Notes: generated from the sequence alone by a model not told the origin. 64,000 bases of DNA from Strongylocentrotus purpuratus (GCF_000002235.5 NW_022145607.1:34666029-34730028); one strand, 5' to 3'. Counted from the stretch's first letter, positions 44,553 to 56,955 are shown. Numbers and translations are program-made.

Positions 44553-44970
44553 GTCATTTGGTCTACAGCCAGTTCGTCCACATGTACTTCCCAATTAGTC
44601 TATTCCCATATGGTCTACACCCAGTCCGTCTACTATCCACTTGGTCTAAAAATAATTTAATCATAAATAATTATCATCAATTGATTATTAGACCTTATGG
44701 ATGGATGGTAGACAAAGTGGGCATTAGACAAACTGGGCATTAGACAAACTGGGTATTGGACTAACTGGTTATCAGACTAAATGAACAATAGACCAGATGG
44801 GTAGTAGACTAATATTAGATTAGACCAAATGACTATTATCCTAAATGGCCATTAGACCAAATGGTAAGTAGATGAAATGGTTATTAGACCATGTGGATAG
44901 TAGACGGGCTGGGAATATGGGAATAGACTAATTGGGTAGTAGACGATCTGGTTTAGACCAAACGGCAATA
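44553..44970. repeat. Degenerate TAGACCAAATGG minisatellite with an orientation switch
   Basis: Units of 16-20 bases such as TTAGACCAAATGG and TAGTAGAC run in one orientation from about 44,690, while the first part (44,557-44,650) has the complement, CATTTGGTCTA and TAGTCTATTCC. The whole is therefore a long loose inverted repeat. Confidence 0.8.
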
Positions 44971-46565
44971 AACCCCAATTACTTACCTGGATCAGGGACT
45001 TGGGATACATGGATTGATCATCCACTGTTGTGTGCCAAGACCCTAGAATGTAAACATCTTTTGTATCCATCATCCGCTTGTCAAATTGACACAGCAGGAC
45101 ATTGTGCACACATGGTCAATGCACTATTTGGGTGAAGTGTTTACGTTTCCAATGATGTATATTTGTATAACTGTGTGTGTTCCTTATCCTCTTTTACTTT
45201 CTTCTTCTTTCTTCTAGATTTGACATTTCAGGATGTTTGTCAATGCACATAATAGTTCACATGTTTTATGATGTGTAAAGTGGAGCAGAGAGTGGTTTAT
45301 TTTCTGTTTAATTTATTGTGCTATTTTAACATTATTGTGCTATTTCAATATACATGTACACTGTACATACTGGTACATACAGTGTACATTGAATTACATT
45401 CCGAGGGAGAGCATGGGGGGGGGTTACTGATGGATACACTGTAGGAATGATGATTTGGAAGACTCTTTAAAAAAATCTATCTACAATGTGGCCCTCTTTA
45501 AAAAAAAAGTGTTTTAAAGGGCTGAGAATGGAGTGAATGCTAAATTTTCCAATAAATCCCTTTATTCCTACATGTATATATCGGCTCTTTAGATTACCAA
45601 AACATACGTACAGTGTAGGAAAAAAAAGAGATAATTTATCTATTTACCTCCATATTTGATTGATGAAAACAGGACATTTCAAAACCAAATAATGTGGATT
45701 GGATGTTCATCATTTACAGTGTTCCATTCAAGATCAAAGATTAGACAGTTCAGTTGTCTTCTCTTGCCTAGGTTTTGACAGATTTCCTGTCAGCAAGGGA
45801 TTAACCTTTGACAACTTCTGATATCTTCAGCTGTACTCATTGTTGAAATATGATCTTGATATGGGCAGTGAAATCAAAGCATGTACTTTTACCAATCTAG
45901 TCATATCACTTGACATCTTGACGTCTTGAAATAGTACATGTCTATTTTTGTCTAATCATTGTCTATTTCGACATTACAATTTTGTGGAAGAGTAGTTGTT
46001 AATCCTAAATTTTCATTTCTTCTGATAGAATTCGCCAAGAGATTCCATTCTGTTTATTTTTGTAAATATAGACTCTCTCCATGTGATTTTAACTTGATGC
46101 ATTTCCAGTTCCTTTATCTCCTAATCTATCGCTGTAATTAATTATCACTCTCATTGTCATAGTTACTGTTTGTCATAAATCCTCATACTCTTTATGCCAT
46201 GCCTATACCTCATAGATATCTCCTTGATCCTACTCATGCACAGTCTTTATTTCATTCTATCTTTCTTCCTACTAATGCTTCTAACTTGTTTTTTCCTCTT
46301 CCCTGGATTACAATTACACATGTACTGGTACTATATTTTCATTCAATTTGTATCCTCCTGAGTCTTGACAGGCATACATAGAAGCAGTGTATCTTCATTT
46401 TTGTATGCACAAGTGCCTTTAATAGCTCTTGGTTGGTCTATGAAAGTACACCGTACATACATGTATATCTCTATCTGTGTACTCTTACCCAGTAGTGTGT
46501 TAATCTATCATGTCATGTATCTCAATCATCTGGCATTCTCGTGTCCCTTTCAATCATTTTTACAG
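44971..46565. other. Intron, no feature
   Basis: Contains nested short palindromes around 45,350-45,395 (ACATGTACACTGTACATAC). Nothing else. Confidence 0.5.
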
Positions 46566-46656
46566 GAGGTGGAGCGAGAGATTTCCTTCCGAACAGAGTC
46601 CGGGTTGTACTATTCCTACTTCAAGCAGTTTGTCAATGCACCAACAATATCACAAG
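46566..46656 (+). CDS. DPY19L3: DPY19L3-like, exon 2 (luminal loop)
   Basis: 91 bases between TTTTTACAG and GGTATGT. Starts in phase 0 and ends in phase 1. It encodes EVEREISFRTESGLYYSYFK followed by QFVNAPTISQ, the strongly conserved first luminal loop of DPY19 enzymes, where the acidic/arginine motif lies close to the active site in this STT3-like fold. Which glutamate acts as the base is not decided here. Decayed copies of this exon follow in the intron. Confidence 0.92.
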
Positions 46657-46752
46657 GTATGTCTTTTATCAATTTAAGCACCCTTCTCTTTCATACCGAA
46701 GGTACAACACTAGATCTTGTCAGAGATATTACAAGGTCCTGTATTTTGTAAA

Positions 46753-46800
46753 TGCACCCCCTCCCCCTCCCCTCCCCCTCCCCCTCCCCTCCCCCTCCCC
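46753..46800 (+). repeat. (CCCCTCCCCCT)n microsatellite
   Basis: Pure C/T tract with C blocks of four to five separated by single T. Confidence 0.9.
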
Positions 46801-46838
46801 ATCATACTGAAACTATAGAATGTGTCAAATATGAACAG

Positions 46839-47875
46839 GAGCTTGAGCAAGAGATATTTGTATTGACAATGTCGCAATTTACATTTATATCAGAAATAAT
46901 AAATCACATTAAATATAAAACCTTAGCCTAATCAACATTAAGCATTGTGTAAATAAGCTCCTTACCCCTGCCTTCCAACCTGAACATGAAAATTGTATAT
47001 ATTATATTAACTTAATAAATATAATATTCCGCTTTTATATAGCGCTTAATACAATGTCTCTAATAAAGCGCTTTACAGATATATTATTACCCTGGTCATT
47101 GGATTCAGTGCTTGCCTGCGCATACTGTGTGCACAATCTTAGCAGTAACTCGATCTGTAGTCATATGATAGCAGTGATAGAAATTGTTTATGTAAATAAG
47201 AAGTTGAGGAAGATACCACCTCTCGAACACTTGTACTACTCTTTACGAGAAACAGTGTGTCAATGCTCAGGTCAATGCAAGGTCAATGCAAGGTCTACAT
47301 GACTAATTGAAGCTGACCTTTCACACTGGAAATACAGGCTGTACTTATTGAGTATTAATTAAGTCTGCAGCATTTTGATATTAGCACTAGAAATTGCGTA
47401 TGTGAATTGGAGGGTGAGGAAGATATTTCATTCCGACCAGATATATTATTCCTACAACAAACGGTTTGTCAGTGCACCAGCGATAACATGAAGTATGTGG
47501 CCGATAATAAATCTGATTGAATAATATATGACCTTATCAAAAGCATTCTCTAAATTTACCCCCTTCAGATGGAAATGTATATGCTACGTTGAGCTATCAA
47601 TATGTAACAGATTAGCAGTGGAATATGTTTATTTGAGTGAGACGTTCCGTGTACGCTGCTCTTACTAACATCAGTTTGTGATGTATCAATTAATGCTATC
47701 ACAAAGCGTGTGGCTGATAATGAATCAGATTGCATTGACCAAATCAAAACGGAAGCATTCTGTGAATTTAGCCCCCCCCCCCCTCACCCAGAAACTTAAT
47801 ACGCAATAGATTTGGTTAATGTGAATTGTGAATGGGCTAGAGAGATATGATTCGCAAGTAAACAATATGCTTTCC
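46839..47875 (+). pseudogene. Array of decayed exon 2 copies (at least five)
   Basis: Exon-like segments begin at about 46,839, 47,200, 47,410, 47,635 and 47,830, spacing close to 210 bases apart from the first gap, which holds a repeat fragment (about 47,015-47,090). The 47,410 copy reads GEEDISFRPD, then after a frameshift YSYNKRFVSAPAIT and a stop. The 46,839 copy reads ELEQEI after CAG. Flanking intron sequence (TTAGCAGTGGAATATG-like before, GTATGTGGCCGATAAT-like after) is shared between copies. None is usable. Confidence 0.8.
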
Positions 47876-47897
47876 AGGTACCAGTATGCAGTATATA

Positions 47898-48780
47898 CAG
47901 TGCGTCCCAGAAAAAACGCAACTGAGAACTATCCATGTTTTACCATAACTTAATCACAATTATAATGAATAAATGAGACATATTTGGAAAGCTTAGATCC
48001 TCTTTTTTCATTTGATGCAACTCATATGATGCATATTTCACGCATGAGTGATTAAAAGCAATTTGAAGAGAGCTAGGAAACCAAAAAGTCATTTGGCAGG
48101 CGGTATCTGAATTTTAAGGAGAAAAATCACATTTCCAGAAAGTTCAATTTCTGCTCTTTCATATGACACCTCAATCAGGAAACATGAGCCAGGAATAACA
48201 AAGTTTTGTTTGTTTAAAGTAATGCTTGCATTTCCATAATTTGATCAAAAGAGTTCGTTTTCACTGGCTGCCTGCCGTAGCAACAAATAGAGTTGACAAA
48301 AGACTTAAATCCGTTTCGTTGAAGATCAGCCATGCATCAGGTCTTTTGTCTTCTTTGTGCATGGCTGATCGTCAACAAAACGGAGTTAAGTCTTTTGTCA
48401 ACTCTGTTCGTGGCTACGGCAGGCAGCCAGTGAAAAACGAACTTGTTTGATCAACTTATGGAAATGCAAGCCTTACTTTAAACATATTCCTGGCCCATTT
48501 TTCTTGATTGAGGTGTCATTTGAAAGGGCAGAAATTAAACTTTCTAGAAATGTGATTTTCCCCTTGAAATTCAGATACCGCCCGCCAAATGACTTTTTGG
48601 TTTTCTCTCTTCAAATTGCTTTTAATCACTCATGCGTGAGATATGAATCATATGAGTTGCATCTAATGAAAGAGGAGAATCTAAGCTTTCCAAATATGTG
48701 TCATTTATTAATTATAATTGTGATTAAGTTATGGTAAAACATCGATAGTTCTCGGTATCGTTTTTTTCTGGGACGCACTG
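47898..48780. mobile_element. 883-bp near-perfect palindromic element at a TA site
   Basis: Starts CAGTGCGTCCCAGAAAAAA, ends TTTTTTTCTGGGACGCACTG, with TA at 47,896-47,897 and 48,781-48,782. Two ~430-base arms meet around 48,340 with a loop of only about 20 bases. Tc1/mariner-type foldback MITE by its TA duplication. Frames within it are not genes. Confidence 0.9.
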
Positions 48781-48782
48781 TA

Positions 48783-49362
48783 TAGACCTACACGTAAGCC
48801 ATGCATTGTATTGTGGATAATCAGAACAGAACTGATATGTATCCTACATTGACATAGAGGTATCATATTTCATGTGTACATGTAGATGCCAACTTTACAG
48901 TGCTCTCGGCTCTGCAAAATTGCACACTACACTCTTCACTAAAGATCAATGATGTAACAAACTAATCAGTATTTTTAATGTACGTACGTTGAAATGTAGA
49001 GAAGGAAAGGAAAATAAAGAGGACAAGAAGAGTGAGGATAGCACAGTATGCTTCCTTTAGCCATCGGTTGACATCGGCACAATTTTTTTTCTATAAAGAA
49101 ATGTTTTGAGAGGTGTTTTAAAGTTGTCAACAGTATCACAAGTTTTGATATTTTCTGGCAATTCAGACCAAAGCTCTACTAGTGCAACCTGAAAAGAGCA
49201 TGACCCATTAAATGTGTATTTTAGACCAAAACTCTACTGATGCAATGTGAAAAAATGTGGCCGATCAAATTTTGTATTTATTTGAGGGATAGTAAGGAGA
49301 GACTCTTTGCAAGACCTGAGGTTTCTGTTTTGTATGTATCCGATAATAATGATAAGCTTGCC
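48783..49362. other. Intron, small duplication
   Basis: AGACCAAAGCTCTACTAGTG (about 49,167) and AGACCAAAACTCTACTGATG (about 49,225) show a 58-base duplication. No gene. Confidence 0.5.
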
Positions 49363-49750
49363 AATTCTCGCTACCCTAAATAGGTACGAAAATCTCGAAA
49401 TTCGCGAGACGAGGTAATTTTCACTCTCTCGGGTCGTCACTACAACTTCCGGTATAGAGTCCCATCCCGCTTGCGCTAGCGCCTGTGTTCGCTGTGCAGA
49501 GTTTTCACGCACGCTAAAATCGATGCCTATCAGTGTAATTTGTACAGATTATAATATGCAATGGAAAGCTTGGGGCAGAATTAGTGACTTTAGCACAAAA
49601 GGCCGTTAAACTCTACCGTGAAAGAGAGGGTTGTGATCACGAACGCCTGCACAGGAAGCTGTAATGTCGAAAAGCTATCCCATAATGCAATGCGCGTTTT
49701 CAGGATTTTCCCCGGATCTCGGCAGAATCGCTATTTGGGGTAGCGAGAAT
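49363..49750. mobile_element. 388-bp MITE
   Basis: ATTCTCGCTACCC at 49,363 and GGGTAGCGAGAAT ending 49,750, with similarity continuing inward (AAATAG). Target duplication not resolved. Confidence 0.7.
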
Positions 49751-49762
49751 TCTTATCAATAT

Positions 49763-50147
49763 GTGCGTCTTCATCATCTCGAGATTGCCAAATATCTCGA
49801 GATTGCCAAATAGCCCGCTATTTGGGAAATAATCCCGAAGTAACAAATCGCGTTTTCACTATCTCGAGATTCGACCTCGAAACTTGAAACTCGACCTTGA
49901 GCAATTAACTCGAGATATTTTGCTCAACTTAGCGTGTATTCCGAATCTTCGGTCTAGTGAAGACGCACGGGACAAATAACTGGATATTTTGCCAAATAGT
50001 AGGATATTTTGCAAACTATCCCAAGATATCTTGGGATATTATCCCGACCAACTATCCAGCTAATTTGCTACTTCGTTCTATAGTTTGCGATCGGGATAGT
50101 TCAAATAGCTGGATATTTGGGAATCTCGAGATAGTGAAGACGGGCCT
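49763..50147. mobile_element. CTCGAG-type palindromic MITE, copy 2
   Basis: Begins GCGTCTTCATCATCTCGAG and ends CTCGAGATAGTGAAGACGGG. Repeated AACTCGACCTT, GATATTTTGC and AGCTGGATA blocks in both orientations. Confidence 0.85.
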
Positions 50148-51166
50148 GTAGAGTCATTTTTGCAACTTTGTCTCTGCAAAAATAATACATGCAGTGTTTA
50201 ATATTATTGTCTGTCCTAATACCATCAGATGTGAAGATCATCTCGGTTCATCTAAAGGGGACCCGTCATTGATACACCTGCTCAGATAATTAACCCTGTC
50301 TGGGTCATTGTCTAAGTACATGTACATACATGTATATATAGTATCAGGTCATCAGAAGGTATAGATAGATAGAGTGTGGGAGATAGGCAATAACTACATG
50401 GGTGTACCATCTCTCCCAGCAGTGCTTTAAAGTTCACCAGGATATTAATTTTGGTTAATAAAAGCGACAAAAAAAAAAATGAAAGAAACATGGTAGTGAA
50501 AGTTAGAGGAAAATCTTATAAATAATAAGTGTCCTAGCTCTTAATGTTATTTTTGTAAATGAAAACTCATTGCAACCCTGTGATGTACCTTTCCAACACC
50601 TTTCCTTGGTCTATTGGGTGAAGAAGCTGATGTTTGTAAATGGCATATTGCATCTATTCTGTACCCAGTCATGTAAATAAGCCCTTCATCAACCTGTCAT
50701 AATCAATTTCCCGAGAACAGATGCTCTTTTTCTCAGCCCCATCGTGTATTGGCATCATCCTGCTCATTTTAATTGAACCTTCACCACATCAATGACAGAA
50801 GGGCGTATCTTCATAATTTGTGGTTTTTATGTTGCATCCTGCAGTCCATCATCATGACACTCATTTGTAGAGAACCTTTGCCATTGTGGTTTGCCTGTGA
50901 TACAGGACAAACATGTTGGTCCTTTCCCAACCCATCTCTCGAGGTCTCATTTCCGTAGATGTCCATTGCATAAGGGTGTATCTACAATGTACATAATTAG
51001 TGCAGAAGGTCATTCCTCAGTCTCATCCCACTCATTTATAGAGATTTCCATGGGAGAAGGGCATATCTCCATAATTTGTGGAGTAAATAAATAAATATTC
51101 CCTTTAAAAAAATTGTAAAATGCTGCTGATGGTTGGTTTGTTTGTTTTACCTGAAAGCTTATGGTG
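50148..51166. other. Intron, no feature
   Basis: Three loosely related segments (about 50,800, 50,955 and 51,040) share GAAGGGCGTATCTTCATAAT-like sequence, an old duplication. No gene. Confidence 0.5.
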
Positions 51167-51913
51167 CTCTCACACTCTTCCGTGTAGGCCTACCGTCCAC
51201 CTGCCGGGCTATTAAAAAAAAAACGTCCAGAACGTTGGGTTTTGAGCGAACTTGTCCCCGGCCGCAAAAAAAATTCATAAAATTAATCTTTTCACCGTTT
51301 CGTTGCCATCTTCTGACCGTTCTCACCGGGCGCATACCGGGTGTTGAACGTGCTTCTACCGTCTTCACCGCCCAGATTGTTTTTTGTTGAAAATTTTGGC
51401 CGTTTCCATACCGGGCCCATACCGGGTCTCGAACGTGTGCACCGGGTTTGTAGCAGCCACCTACCAGTCACTTAGCGTCCCCTCACCGCTCGGAGCGTCC
51501 TGTGAGCGAGTCCCCGGACTGCTGACGTCATGACACGACTGCCATAAATACCCCGATTTGAACGGCAACGGTCAGTCCGCTCTCCATTTTTCATCACCGT
51601 TCTGTAACGGGTTATGAGCGTGTTGTGAAAGTGTTCATACAGTGTGACCGTTTTCATAACGTATTCATACCGTCCTCATACCGTTCAACACCGTCCTCTT
51701 GCCGCTTACTTGCGGCCGGTGCCAGCCGGCCAAAGTATTGAACATGCCCAAAACTTTCGCCGGGTCCCATAGGGTGTAAATAAGCGCCAACGCCCTATTA
51801 ACGTGTTGCCCGCTTTGATAACGAACCACCGTGTGCCCTCGCCGTTCTCCACAGTCCGCAGAAATTTTCGCGCACGGTGGCACACGGTAGACCTACACGG
51901 CAGAGTGTGAGAG
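51167..51913. mobile_element. 747-bp GC-rich inverted-repeat element with ACCG repeats
   Basis: CTCTCACACTCTTCCGTGTA at the left pairs with TACACGGCAGAGTGTGAGAG at the right. The interior is full of ACCG-type motifs (ATACCGGG, CACCGTTCT, TACCGTCCTCATACCG). It is clearly richer in CpG than the surrounding intron. No target duplication or coding sequence was resolved. Confidence 0.75.
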
Positions 51914-52419
51914 TCGCTTAAGAAAGCATGTGCATGTTTGTAGTAAGCAACCAGGAGACCAATGAATTAAAGTCCTATCTATGGGACTTGATATTGAGGA
52001 TTCATGCCTTTAATACAAAGTTGCACGACCACTGCTCCACCACTGAGCCATTGTGTCTTTTATCTATTTTACAAAGATTCTACATGTATACTCTTTCTCT
52101 CTAAAAGGAAGAAAGAAAGAAAAAAAGCCCTCCTTTTGACTTACAAATAAATACCTGGATATGATAGAGGTCTGACATACATAAGTGTTGTAAATCAGTG
52201 CATTAATGTTGTATATCAGCACATGAAGTAATGTTGTATAATATGACTCTGTCTCCAGAGATGACTATATAGTCAGTACGTGTTCATGATCATGTATGCA
52301 TAGCCCCTGTTACACAAATCATATACCGGTACATAGTAAATCTTGTGCCAGTGTTTAGATTTGGGATGTCTCCATGCAGTCTTGATGAAGTTTGATAGAG
52401 CTCTTTAGACTGTTCAGGT
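51914..52419. other. Intron, possible SINE fragment
   Basis: CACGACCACTGCTCCACCAC near 52,024 looks like the start of a tRNA-type SINE. Otherwise nothing. Confidence 0.4.
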
Positions 52420-52680
52420 TGAATCATAGCAGAATTCATGAACCAGTCCTGAGATTTGTGTTTTACAGGGGTCTATATGTTTTTTGTAAAGGTATGAAGC
52501 TTGGTAGAGCTGTCCTAAATGCCCCAAGGATGTTCTGATTGAATCATAGCAGAAATTATGAGCCAGTCCTGAGCTTTTTGTGTAACCGGGGTCTATGTTC
52601 TAAAAGTACAAATCTTGTTAGTGCTGTCCTCAATACCCCAGATTGTTTTGATTGAATCATAGCAGAAATTATGAGTATAA
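52420..52680 (+). repeat. ~116-bp tandem repeat, 2.3 units
   Basis: GAATCATAGCAGAA occurs near 52,422, 52,540 and 52,655, with CCAGTCCTGAG and GGGGTCTATNT between. Confidence 0.85.
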
Positions 52681-53897
52681 ATTGTCACAACTGGTTGGAA
52701 TCAATGGATGAAAGCATATCAGTGAAAGAAATGAAATCCCTCTTGTATGGACCTACCTGATGGTATGTATCATTTCTAAATGGTACAACCATGAACAAAT
52801 TTAAAGCTCTCACATCGACGGGTTAAATTCCCATCCTGTAGTACAGTCCATAAACAATCAAGTTTAGGTCTTTTTTTCAAACTTTGAACTTTATGCACCA
52901 GTGTTTAGAGTTATAAACAAGCGATCTTATGTGGTTGGCATGATTGATTAACTACATACAGGGCGGCTCCTCACTCAAACTTCTTCTAGCTTGCCTGCCC
53001 GACTTCTAGTTTAAAAACTTTGAATACTCACTTTGAACCCCTTGTGAACTCTCATTGCTGATGGTGGATTGGTGTTTATAACTTTGAGGTTTAATTTGCA
53101 AACATAAAGTTTGAAACCACGACCAGTCCTGGGTGAACTTTAATAGCTATTACAGCACTCACAAGATTTTCATCTATTGATAGGAATTATTTTAAATTTG
53201 ATTTGGCTTTTATTAATGTATATATATATATATATGATAAAGGAGAATTCTGTCTATGACTTAAATGCATAAAATATCATACCGTACATGTAGGTATATA
53301 TCATAATTCTGTTGAAAGCCAGAAGGACGGTAGCTCGTACATGACATGAGCTTAATGCCTTTCTGCCTCTGAGTTGAGGATATATTCATAAATTTGTATA
53401 AATTGAATATATGTCTAGTGTAGGTCTACATGAAGCTATAGATAGTATGATATTGAAATGGATAGAATCTCATTGTATGAAACAAAACCTCAAATATGAC
53501 AACCTCAAGTAAGAAAATGAGGTCGAGAGAGGTCAGGCGGCAAATTAGGATAGTAAAAATCAGTCAACTTGAAAGGCAAGGGAATGTGGTCAATGCAATC
53601 TTTTCATCAGTATTTCATGCTTCTGCACACAAGGATGTCTGAAGTATTTTCATTAATAGATCAAGAGAATCCATTTTTATATTGCAAAAACAATTCCTTG
53701 TTATGTCTATTTCTGTGCCCCATCAAGGCCAACTGCAAGTATATTCTTTGTAGCAGTCTGCAATTTTGTATGATTCCAACTACTTGTCACAGTCATTATC
53801 CAAACAATAAGGAATAAGCATTCTAATTTAAAGGCATATTAACCTGGTCTATCGGTTGTTGATATGTCAGTCAGTTATTGATATGTCAGTCAAACCT

Positions 53898-53935
<38 letters not shown>

Positions 53936-54105
53936 CGGTAGTCATGAAGCAGCCAATGAAGAAAAGGCCCACATATATCTTTACAATTTTTTTGTTTTTT
54001 CTCAATCTGTCAGATTTAATAATTCTTTCTAAAGACTTTACAAGAAATATCTTCTCTCTTTTTATAACGCATAATTTATTTTAAGACCACACCTATATTA
54101 CTAAT
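52681..54105. other. Intron, dinucleotide repeats
   Basis: (TA)n near 53,217-53,235 and (AT)n at 53,905-53,931. Near 53,308-53,370 a degenerate hairpin with GCCAGAAGGACGG and CCTTTCTGCCTCTG is related to the array at 55,700. Confidence 0.6.
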
Positions 54106-54396
54106 ACTCCCCTTCTGTTTTCCTTTTCTTTTTTTCTTTTCTTCCAAGTATATGTTATTATTACTTCTGCACCTGGTGCATTCAATTGTCAAGCCTTACT
54201 GGCTTTTACAAATGCACCATTTTCCATTTGTACTATGGTTTAAACCTTCATATTTTCTTTATATTTTGAATGCTGTTATGTCAATTTATGTATAGTTTTG
54301 ATATTGTTACATGTTATGAAATTCCATATCCCTCTTTGTATATATTGTCATGATGATGGAAATAAATTTCAATTCAATTTCAATTTCAATTTCAAA
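54106..54396 (+). mobile_element. 3' end of a LINE-like retroelement
   Basis: Ends in TGATGATGGAAATAAATTTC followed by (AATTTC)n, the usual 3' tail form of CR1/L2-type elements. No coding part. Confidence 0.6.
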
Positions 54397-55699
54397 ATGG
54401 GAATATACATGTAGTAGTACCTGTGAGCTGTTCTATCATTTGTTGCTATGTCAGACAAGTTCAGGGTCAGCTTGAACACAAGTTTCATGGAGACTTCACA
54501 AAGACCCAACTCTCACATTCACCTAATACAAAGCTTTTATATTTCAGTAGCCATAAATGTGTACATTAGTTGTTGCTACAGTATGTGTGATCGACCTGTT
54601 ACAAATTTTAAAGGTTATCACTACATAGTAGTTCATTGAGTTAATAAAATTGATACATTTGCAAAATTGTTTTTTGTGACTTTGTGCTAGAGATACCTTA
54701 GGTAAAACTTTGAAACTTTGTTTAACAAGGTCCTGTCTTTAAAAGCAAGTTTGTTATTAGATCTACTTGAGTTTGCTATCTCTCACAGCTCGATACACGT
54801 AGCAGGTAGGAAATAATGAACAGTTGTAACTTTGCAATATGTAACCAAATTTAATGCATGCGTCTTTGTGAAATGCCTCAATTGACGATATGAATTATTT
54901 CATTCAACTGTTACAAATGATTGTATTTCAATAGCTTATAGAATGCGAACTACAAACATTAGTTGTTACGAGGTAGGACAAACATTATGGCTTGCCCTAT
55001 ATGTACCTAACAGCATGTACAGTAATATATGCATTTTGTATTCTGACTATTGAAATACAATTATTCATTACCGGTGAATGAAATATTTGTATTGAGGCAC
55101 TTCTCAAAGACGTACATGTATGTATGCAATTAATTTGGTTACATTACAAAATGATTGATTTGAGGACCTGTATTTGATTTGTATCTATCGCAACATTCAT
55201 AAAACAGCTACATTGTAGGACATTTTGTTTACTCTGGTGCACTGATGTATTGTGTAGCCTCCCACAGGTTTGTTCACACACTTAGAGTGAACATGAACAG
55301 GTGCAATCAGCATGAAGCGTAAAGGTGTTTCATTTTCAATTCAATTCAACGTTTTGAAGCATGATAGGTGTCTAAGAAAGACAGATCTAAAGGAAGGAAA
55401 AGATATTCTTTTGTGTACAAAGCATGAAATTCAATACAGTAGCGAGCTCTACATTTTTTTCGGAGCAAATGTAATATGATGAATACACATGTTTACCGTA
55501 TACATGACACATTTGTAAAGTAATGCATGTGCACAGAAACACCTACATGTTTTACATGTACGTACACTTTAATTCATGTAATCAAATCTATTTTGATTTT
55601 CAAATTTTTAAATTAAATTTACTACATTTTAGTCTGTCTGTTACTGTATCAAGTTCTCTTTCCCCCTTCTTTATGTACCTTTGTTCTCTATGTAACGAT
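54397..55699. other. Intron, no feature
   Basis: The segment TTCTGACTATTGAAATACAATTATT near 55,040 also occurs at 29,310, so an old dispersed repeat is present. No gene. Confidence 0.45.
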
Positions 55700-56520
55700 T
55701 AACATGATTTATAAGATATGTCTATCAGCTATAAGAGTCAGAATGGCATTAAAGTGATACACTTCTGCACAAACCTAAAATCCTTCTGGCGGTCATAAGA
55801 CATTATGATCATGATCATGATGAGAACTATACTGATTCATAAGATATGGCTATTATGTATCATCAGCTAAGAGTCAGAAAGGCATTAGATGATACACTTT
55901 TGCACAAACCTAACATCCTTCTGGCGCTCATAAGACAATTCGATCATGACCAAGATGAGAAACATACTGATTCTTAAGATATGTCTATCATGTATCATCA
56001 GCTTAGAGTCAGAAAGGCCTTAAGTAATACACTTTCACACAAACCTAATGTCCTTCTGGCTCTCATTAGACAGTATGATCATGACCATGATGAGAAAAAT
56101 ACTGAATTATAAGATATGGCTATCATGTTTCATCAGCTAAGAGTCAGAAAGGCATTAAGTAATACACTGTCGCACAAACCTAACGCCCTTCTGGCTCTCA
56201 TAAGACAATAGGATCATGATGGGAAAAATAAAGATTCATAAGATATGGCTATCATGTATCATCAGCTACATGTACATGTAAGAGTAAAAAGGGCCTTAAG
56301 TAACACACTTTCGTACAAACCTAACATCTTTCTGGCTCTCATTAGACAATATGATCATGATCATGAGAAAAAAAACTGACGCATATTATGTCTATCATGT
56401 ATCATCAGCCAAGAGTCAAAATGGCATTAAGTAATACACTGTTGTACAAACCTATGCCCTTTTAGCTCTCGTAAGACACTATGATCATGACCATGATGAG
56501 AAAAATACTCCAATTACAGA
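55700..56520 (+). repeat. ~135-bp hairpin-containing tandem array, six units
   Basis: AGAGTCAGAA-type starts lie at 55,734, 55,870, 56,005, 56,140, 56,281 and 56,412. Each unit has AGAGTCAGAAAGGCATTAA and a complementary CTTCTGGCTCT-type arm about 60 bases on, then ATGATCATGACCATGATGAG and AAGATATGGCTATCATG. Each unit can fold. Single copies of the hairpin occur near 42,909, 53,310, 57,718 and 63,250. Confidence 0.9.
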
Positions 56521-56767
56521 CCTCTGTCATTTGGGGTAAAAAGAGAAGGGATATACACACACGTGGAATGCTGGAATCTCTTGTCATCCGAGTGAATTCT
56601 TGTTGTAGATTGACATGCATTCCTTGTAGAGTATCAATCGGGTATCTTGTGATTTCTCTAGAGTCGAGTGTTCACTCTGCAAAGTCTTTCACCCATGTGA
56701 TTGGAATGTGTCTATTGATTTTAAAGCCAGGAGTTGAAAGTATGAAACAGAGCTCTTTTTGTTCGGT

Positions 56768-56955
56768 TGGAGGACTGCACTTACTTGCGCCCTCTATATA
56801 GAAAAACAATGCCTATAAAGCAGTACCCATTGGTCCCCCATGATCCCCTTTTTATTATGTTCATTAAGAGCTGATTTGATGAGATAACCACCTGTCAGTG
56901 ACCATGCAGGGAGGTCTAATCCCACCTGGCCAAACTAGTGCAGACAGGCTTTAAA
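56768..56955 (+). repeat. Dispersed ~190-bp repeat, copy 2
   Basis: Partner of 39,365-39,555; shared ACTTGCGCCCTCTATATA and CCCATTGGTCCCCCATGATC. Confidence 0.8.

Noticed and set aside
56481..56801. 106-codon frame
   Set aside because: Starts in the 135-bp array and ends in a dispersed repeat; no domain signal.
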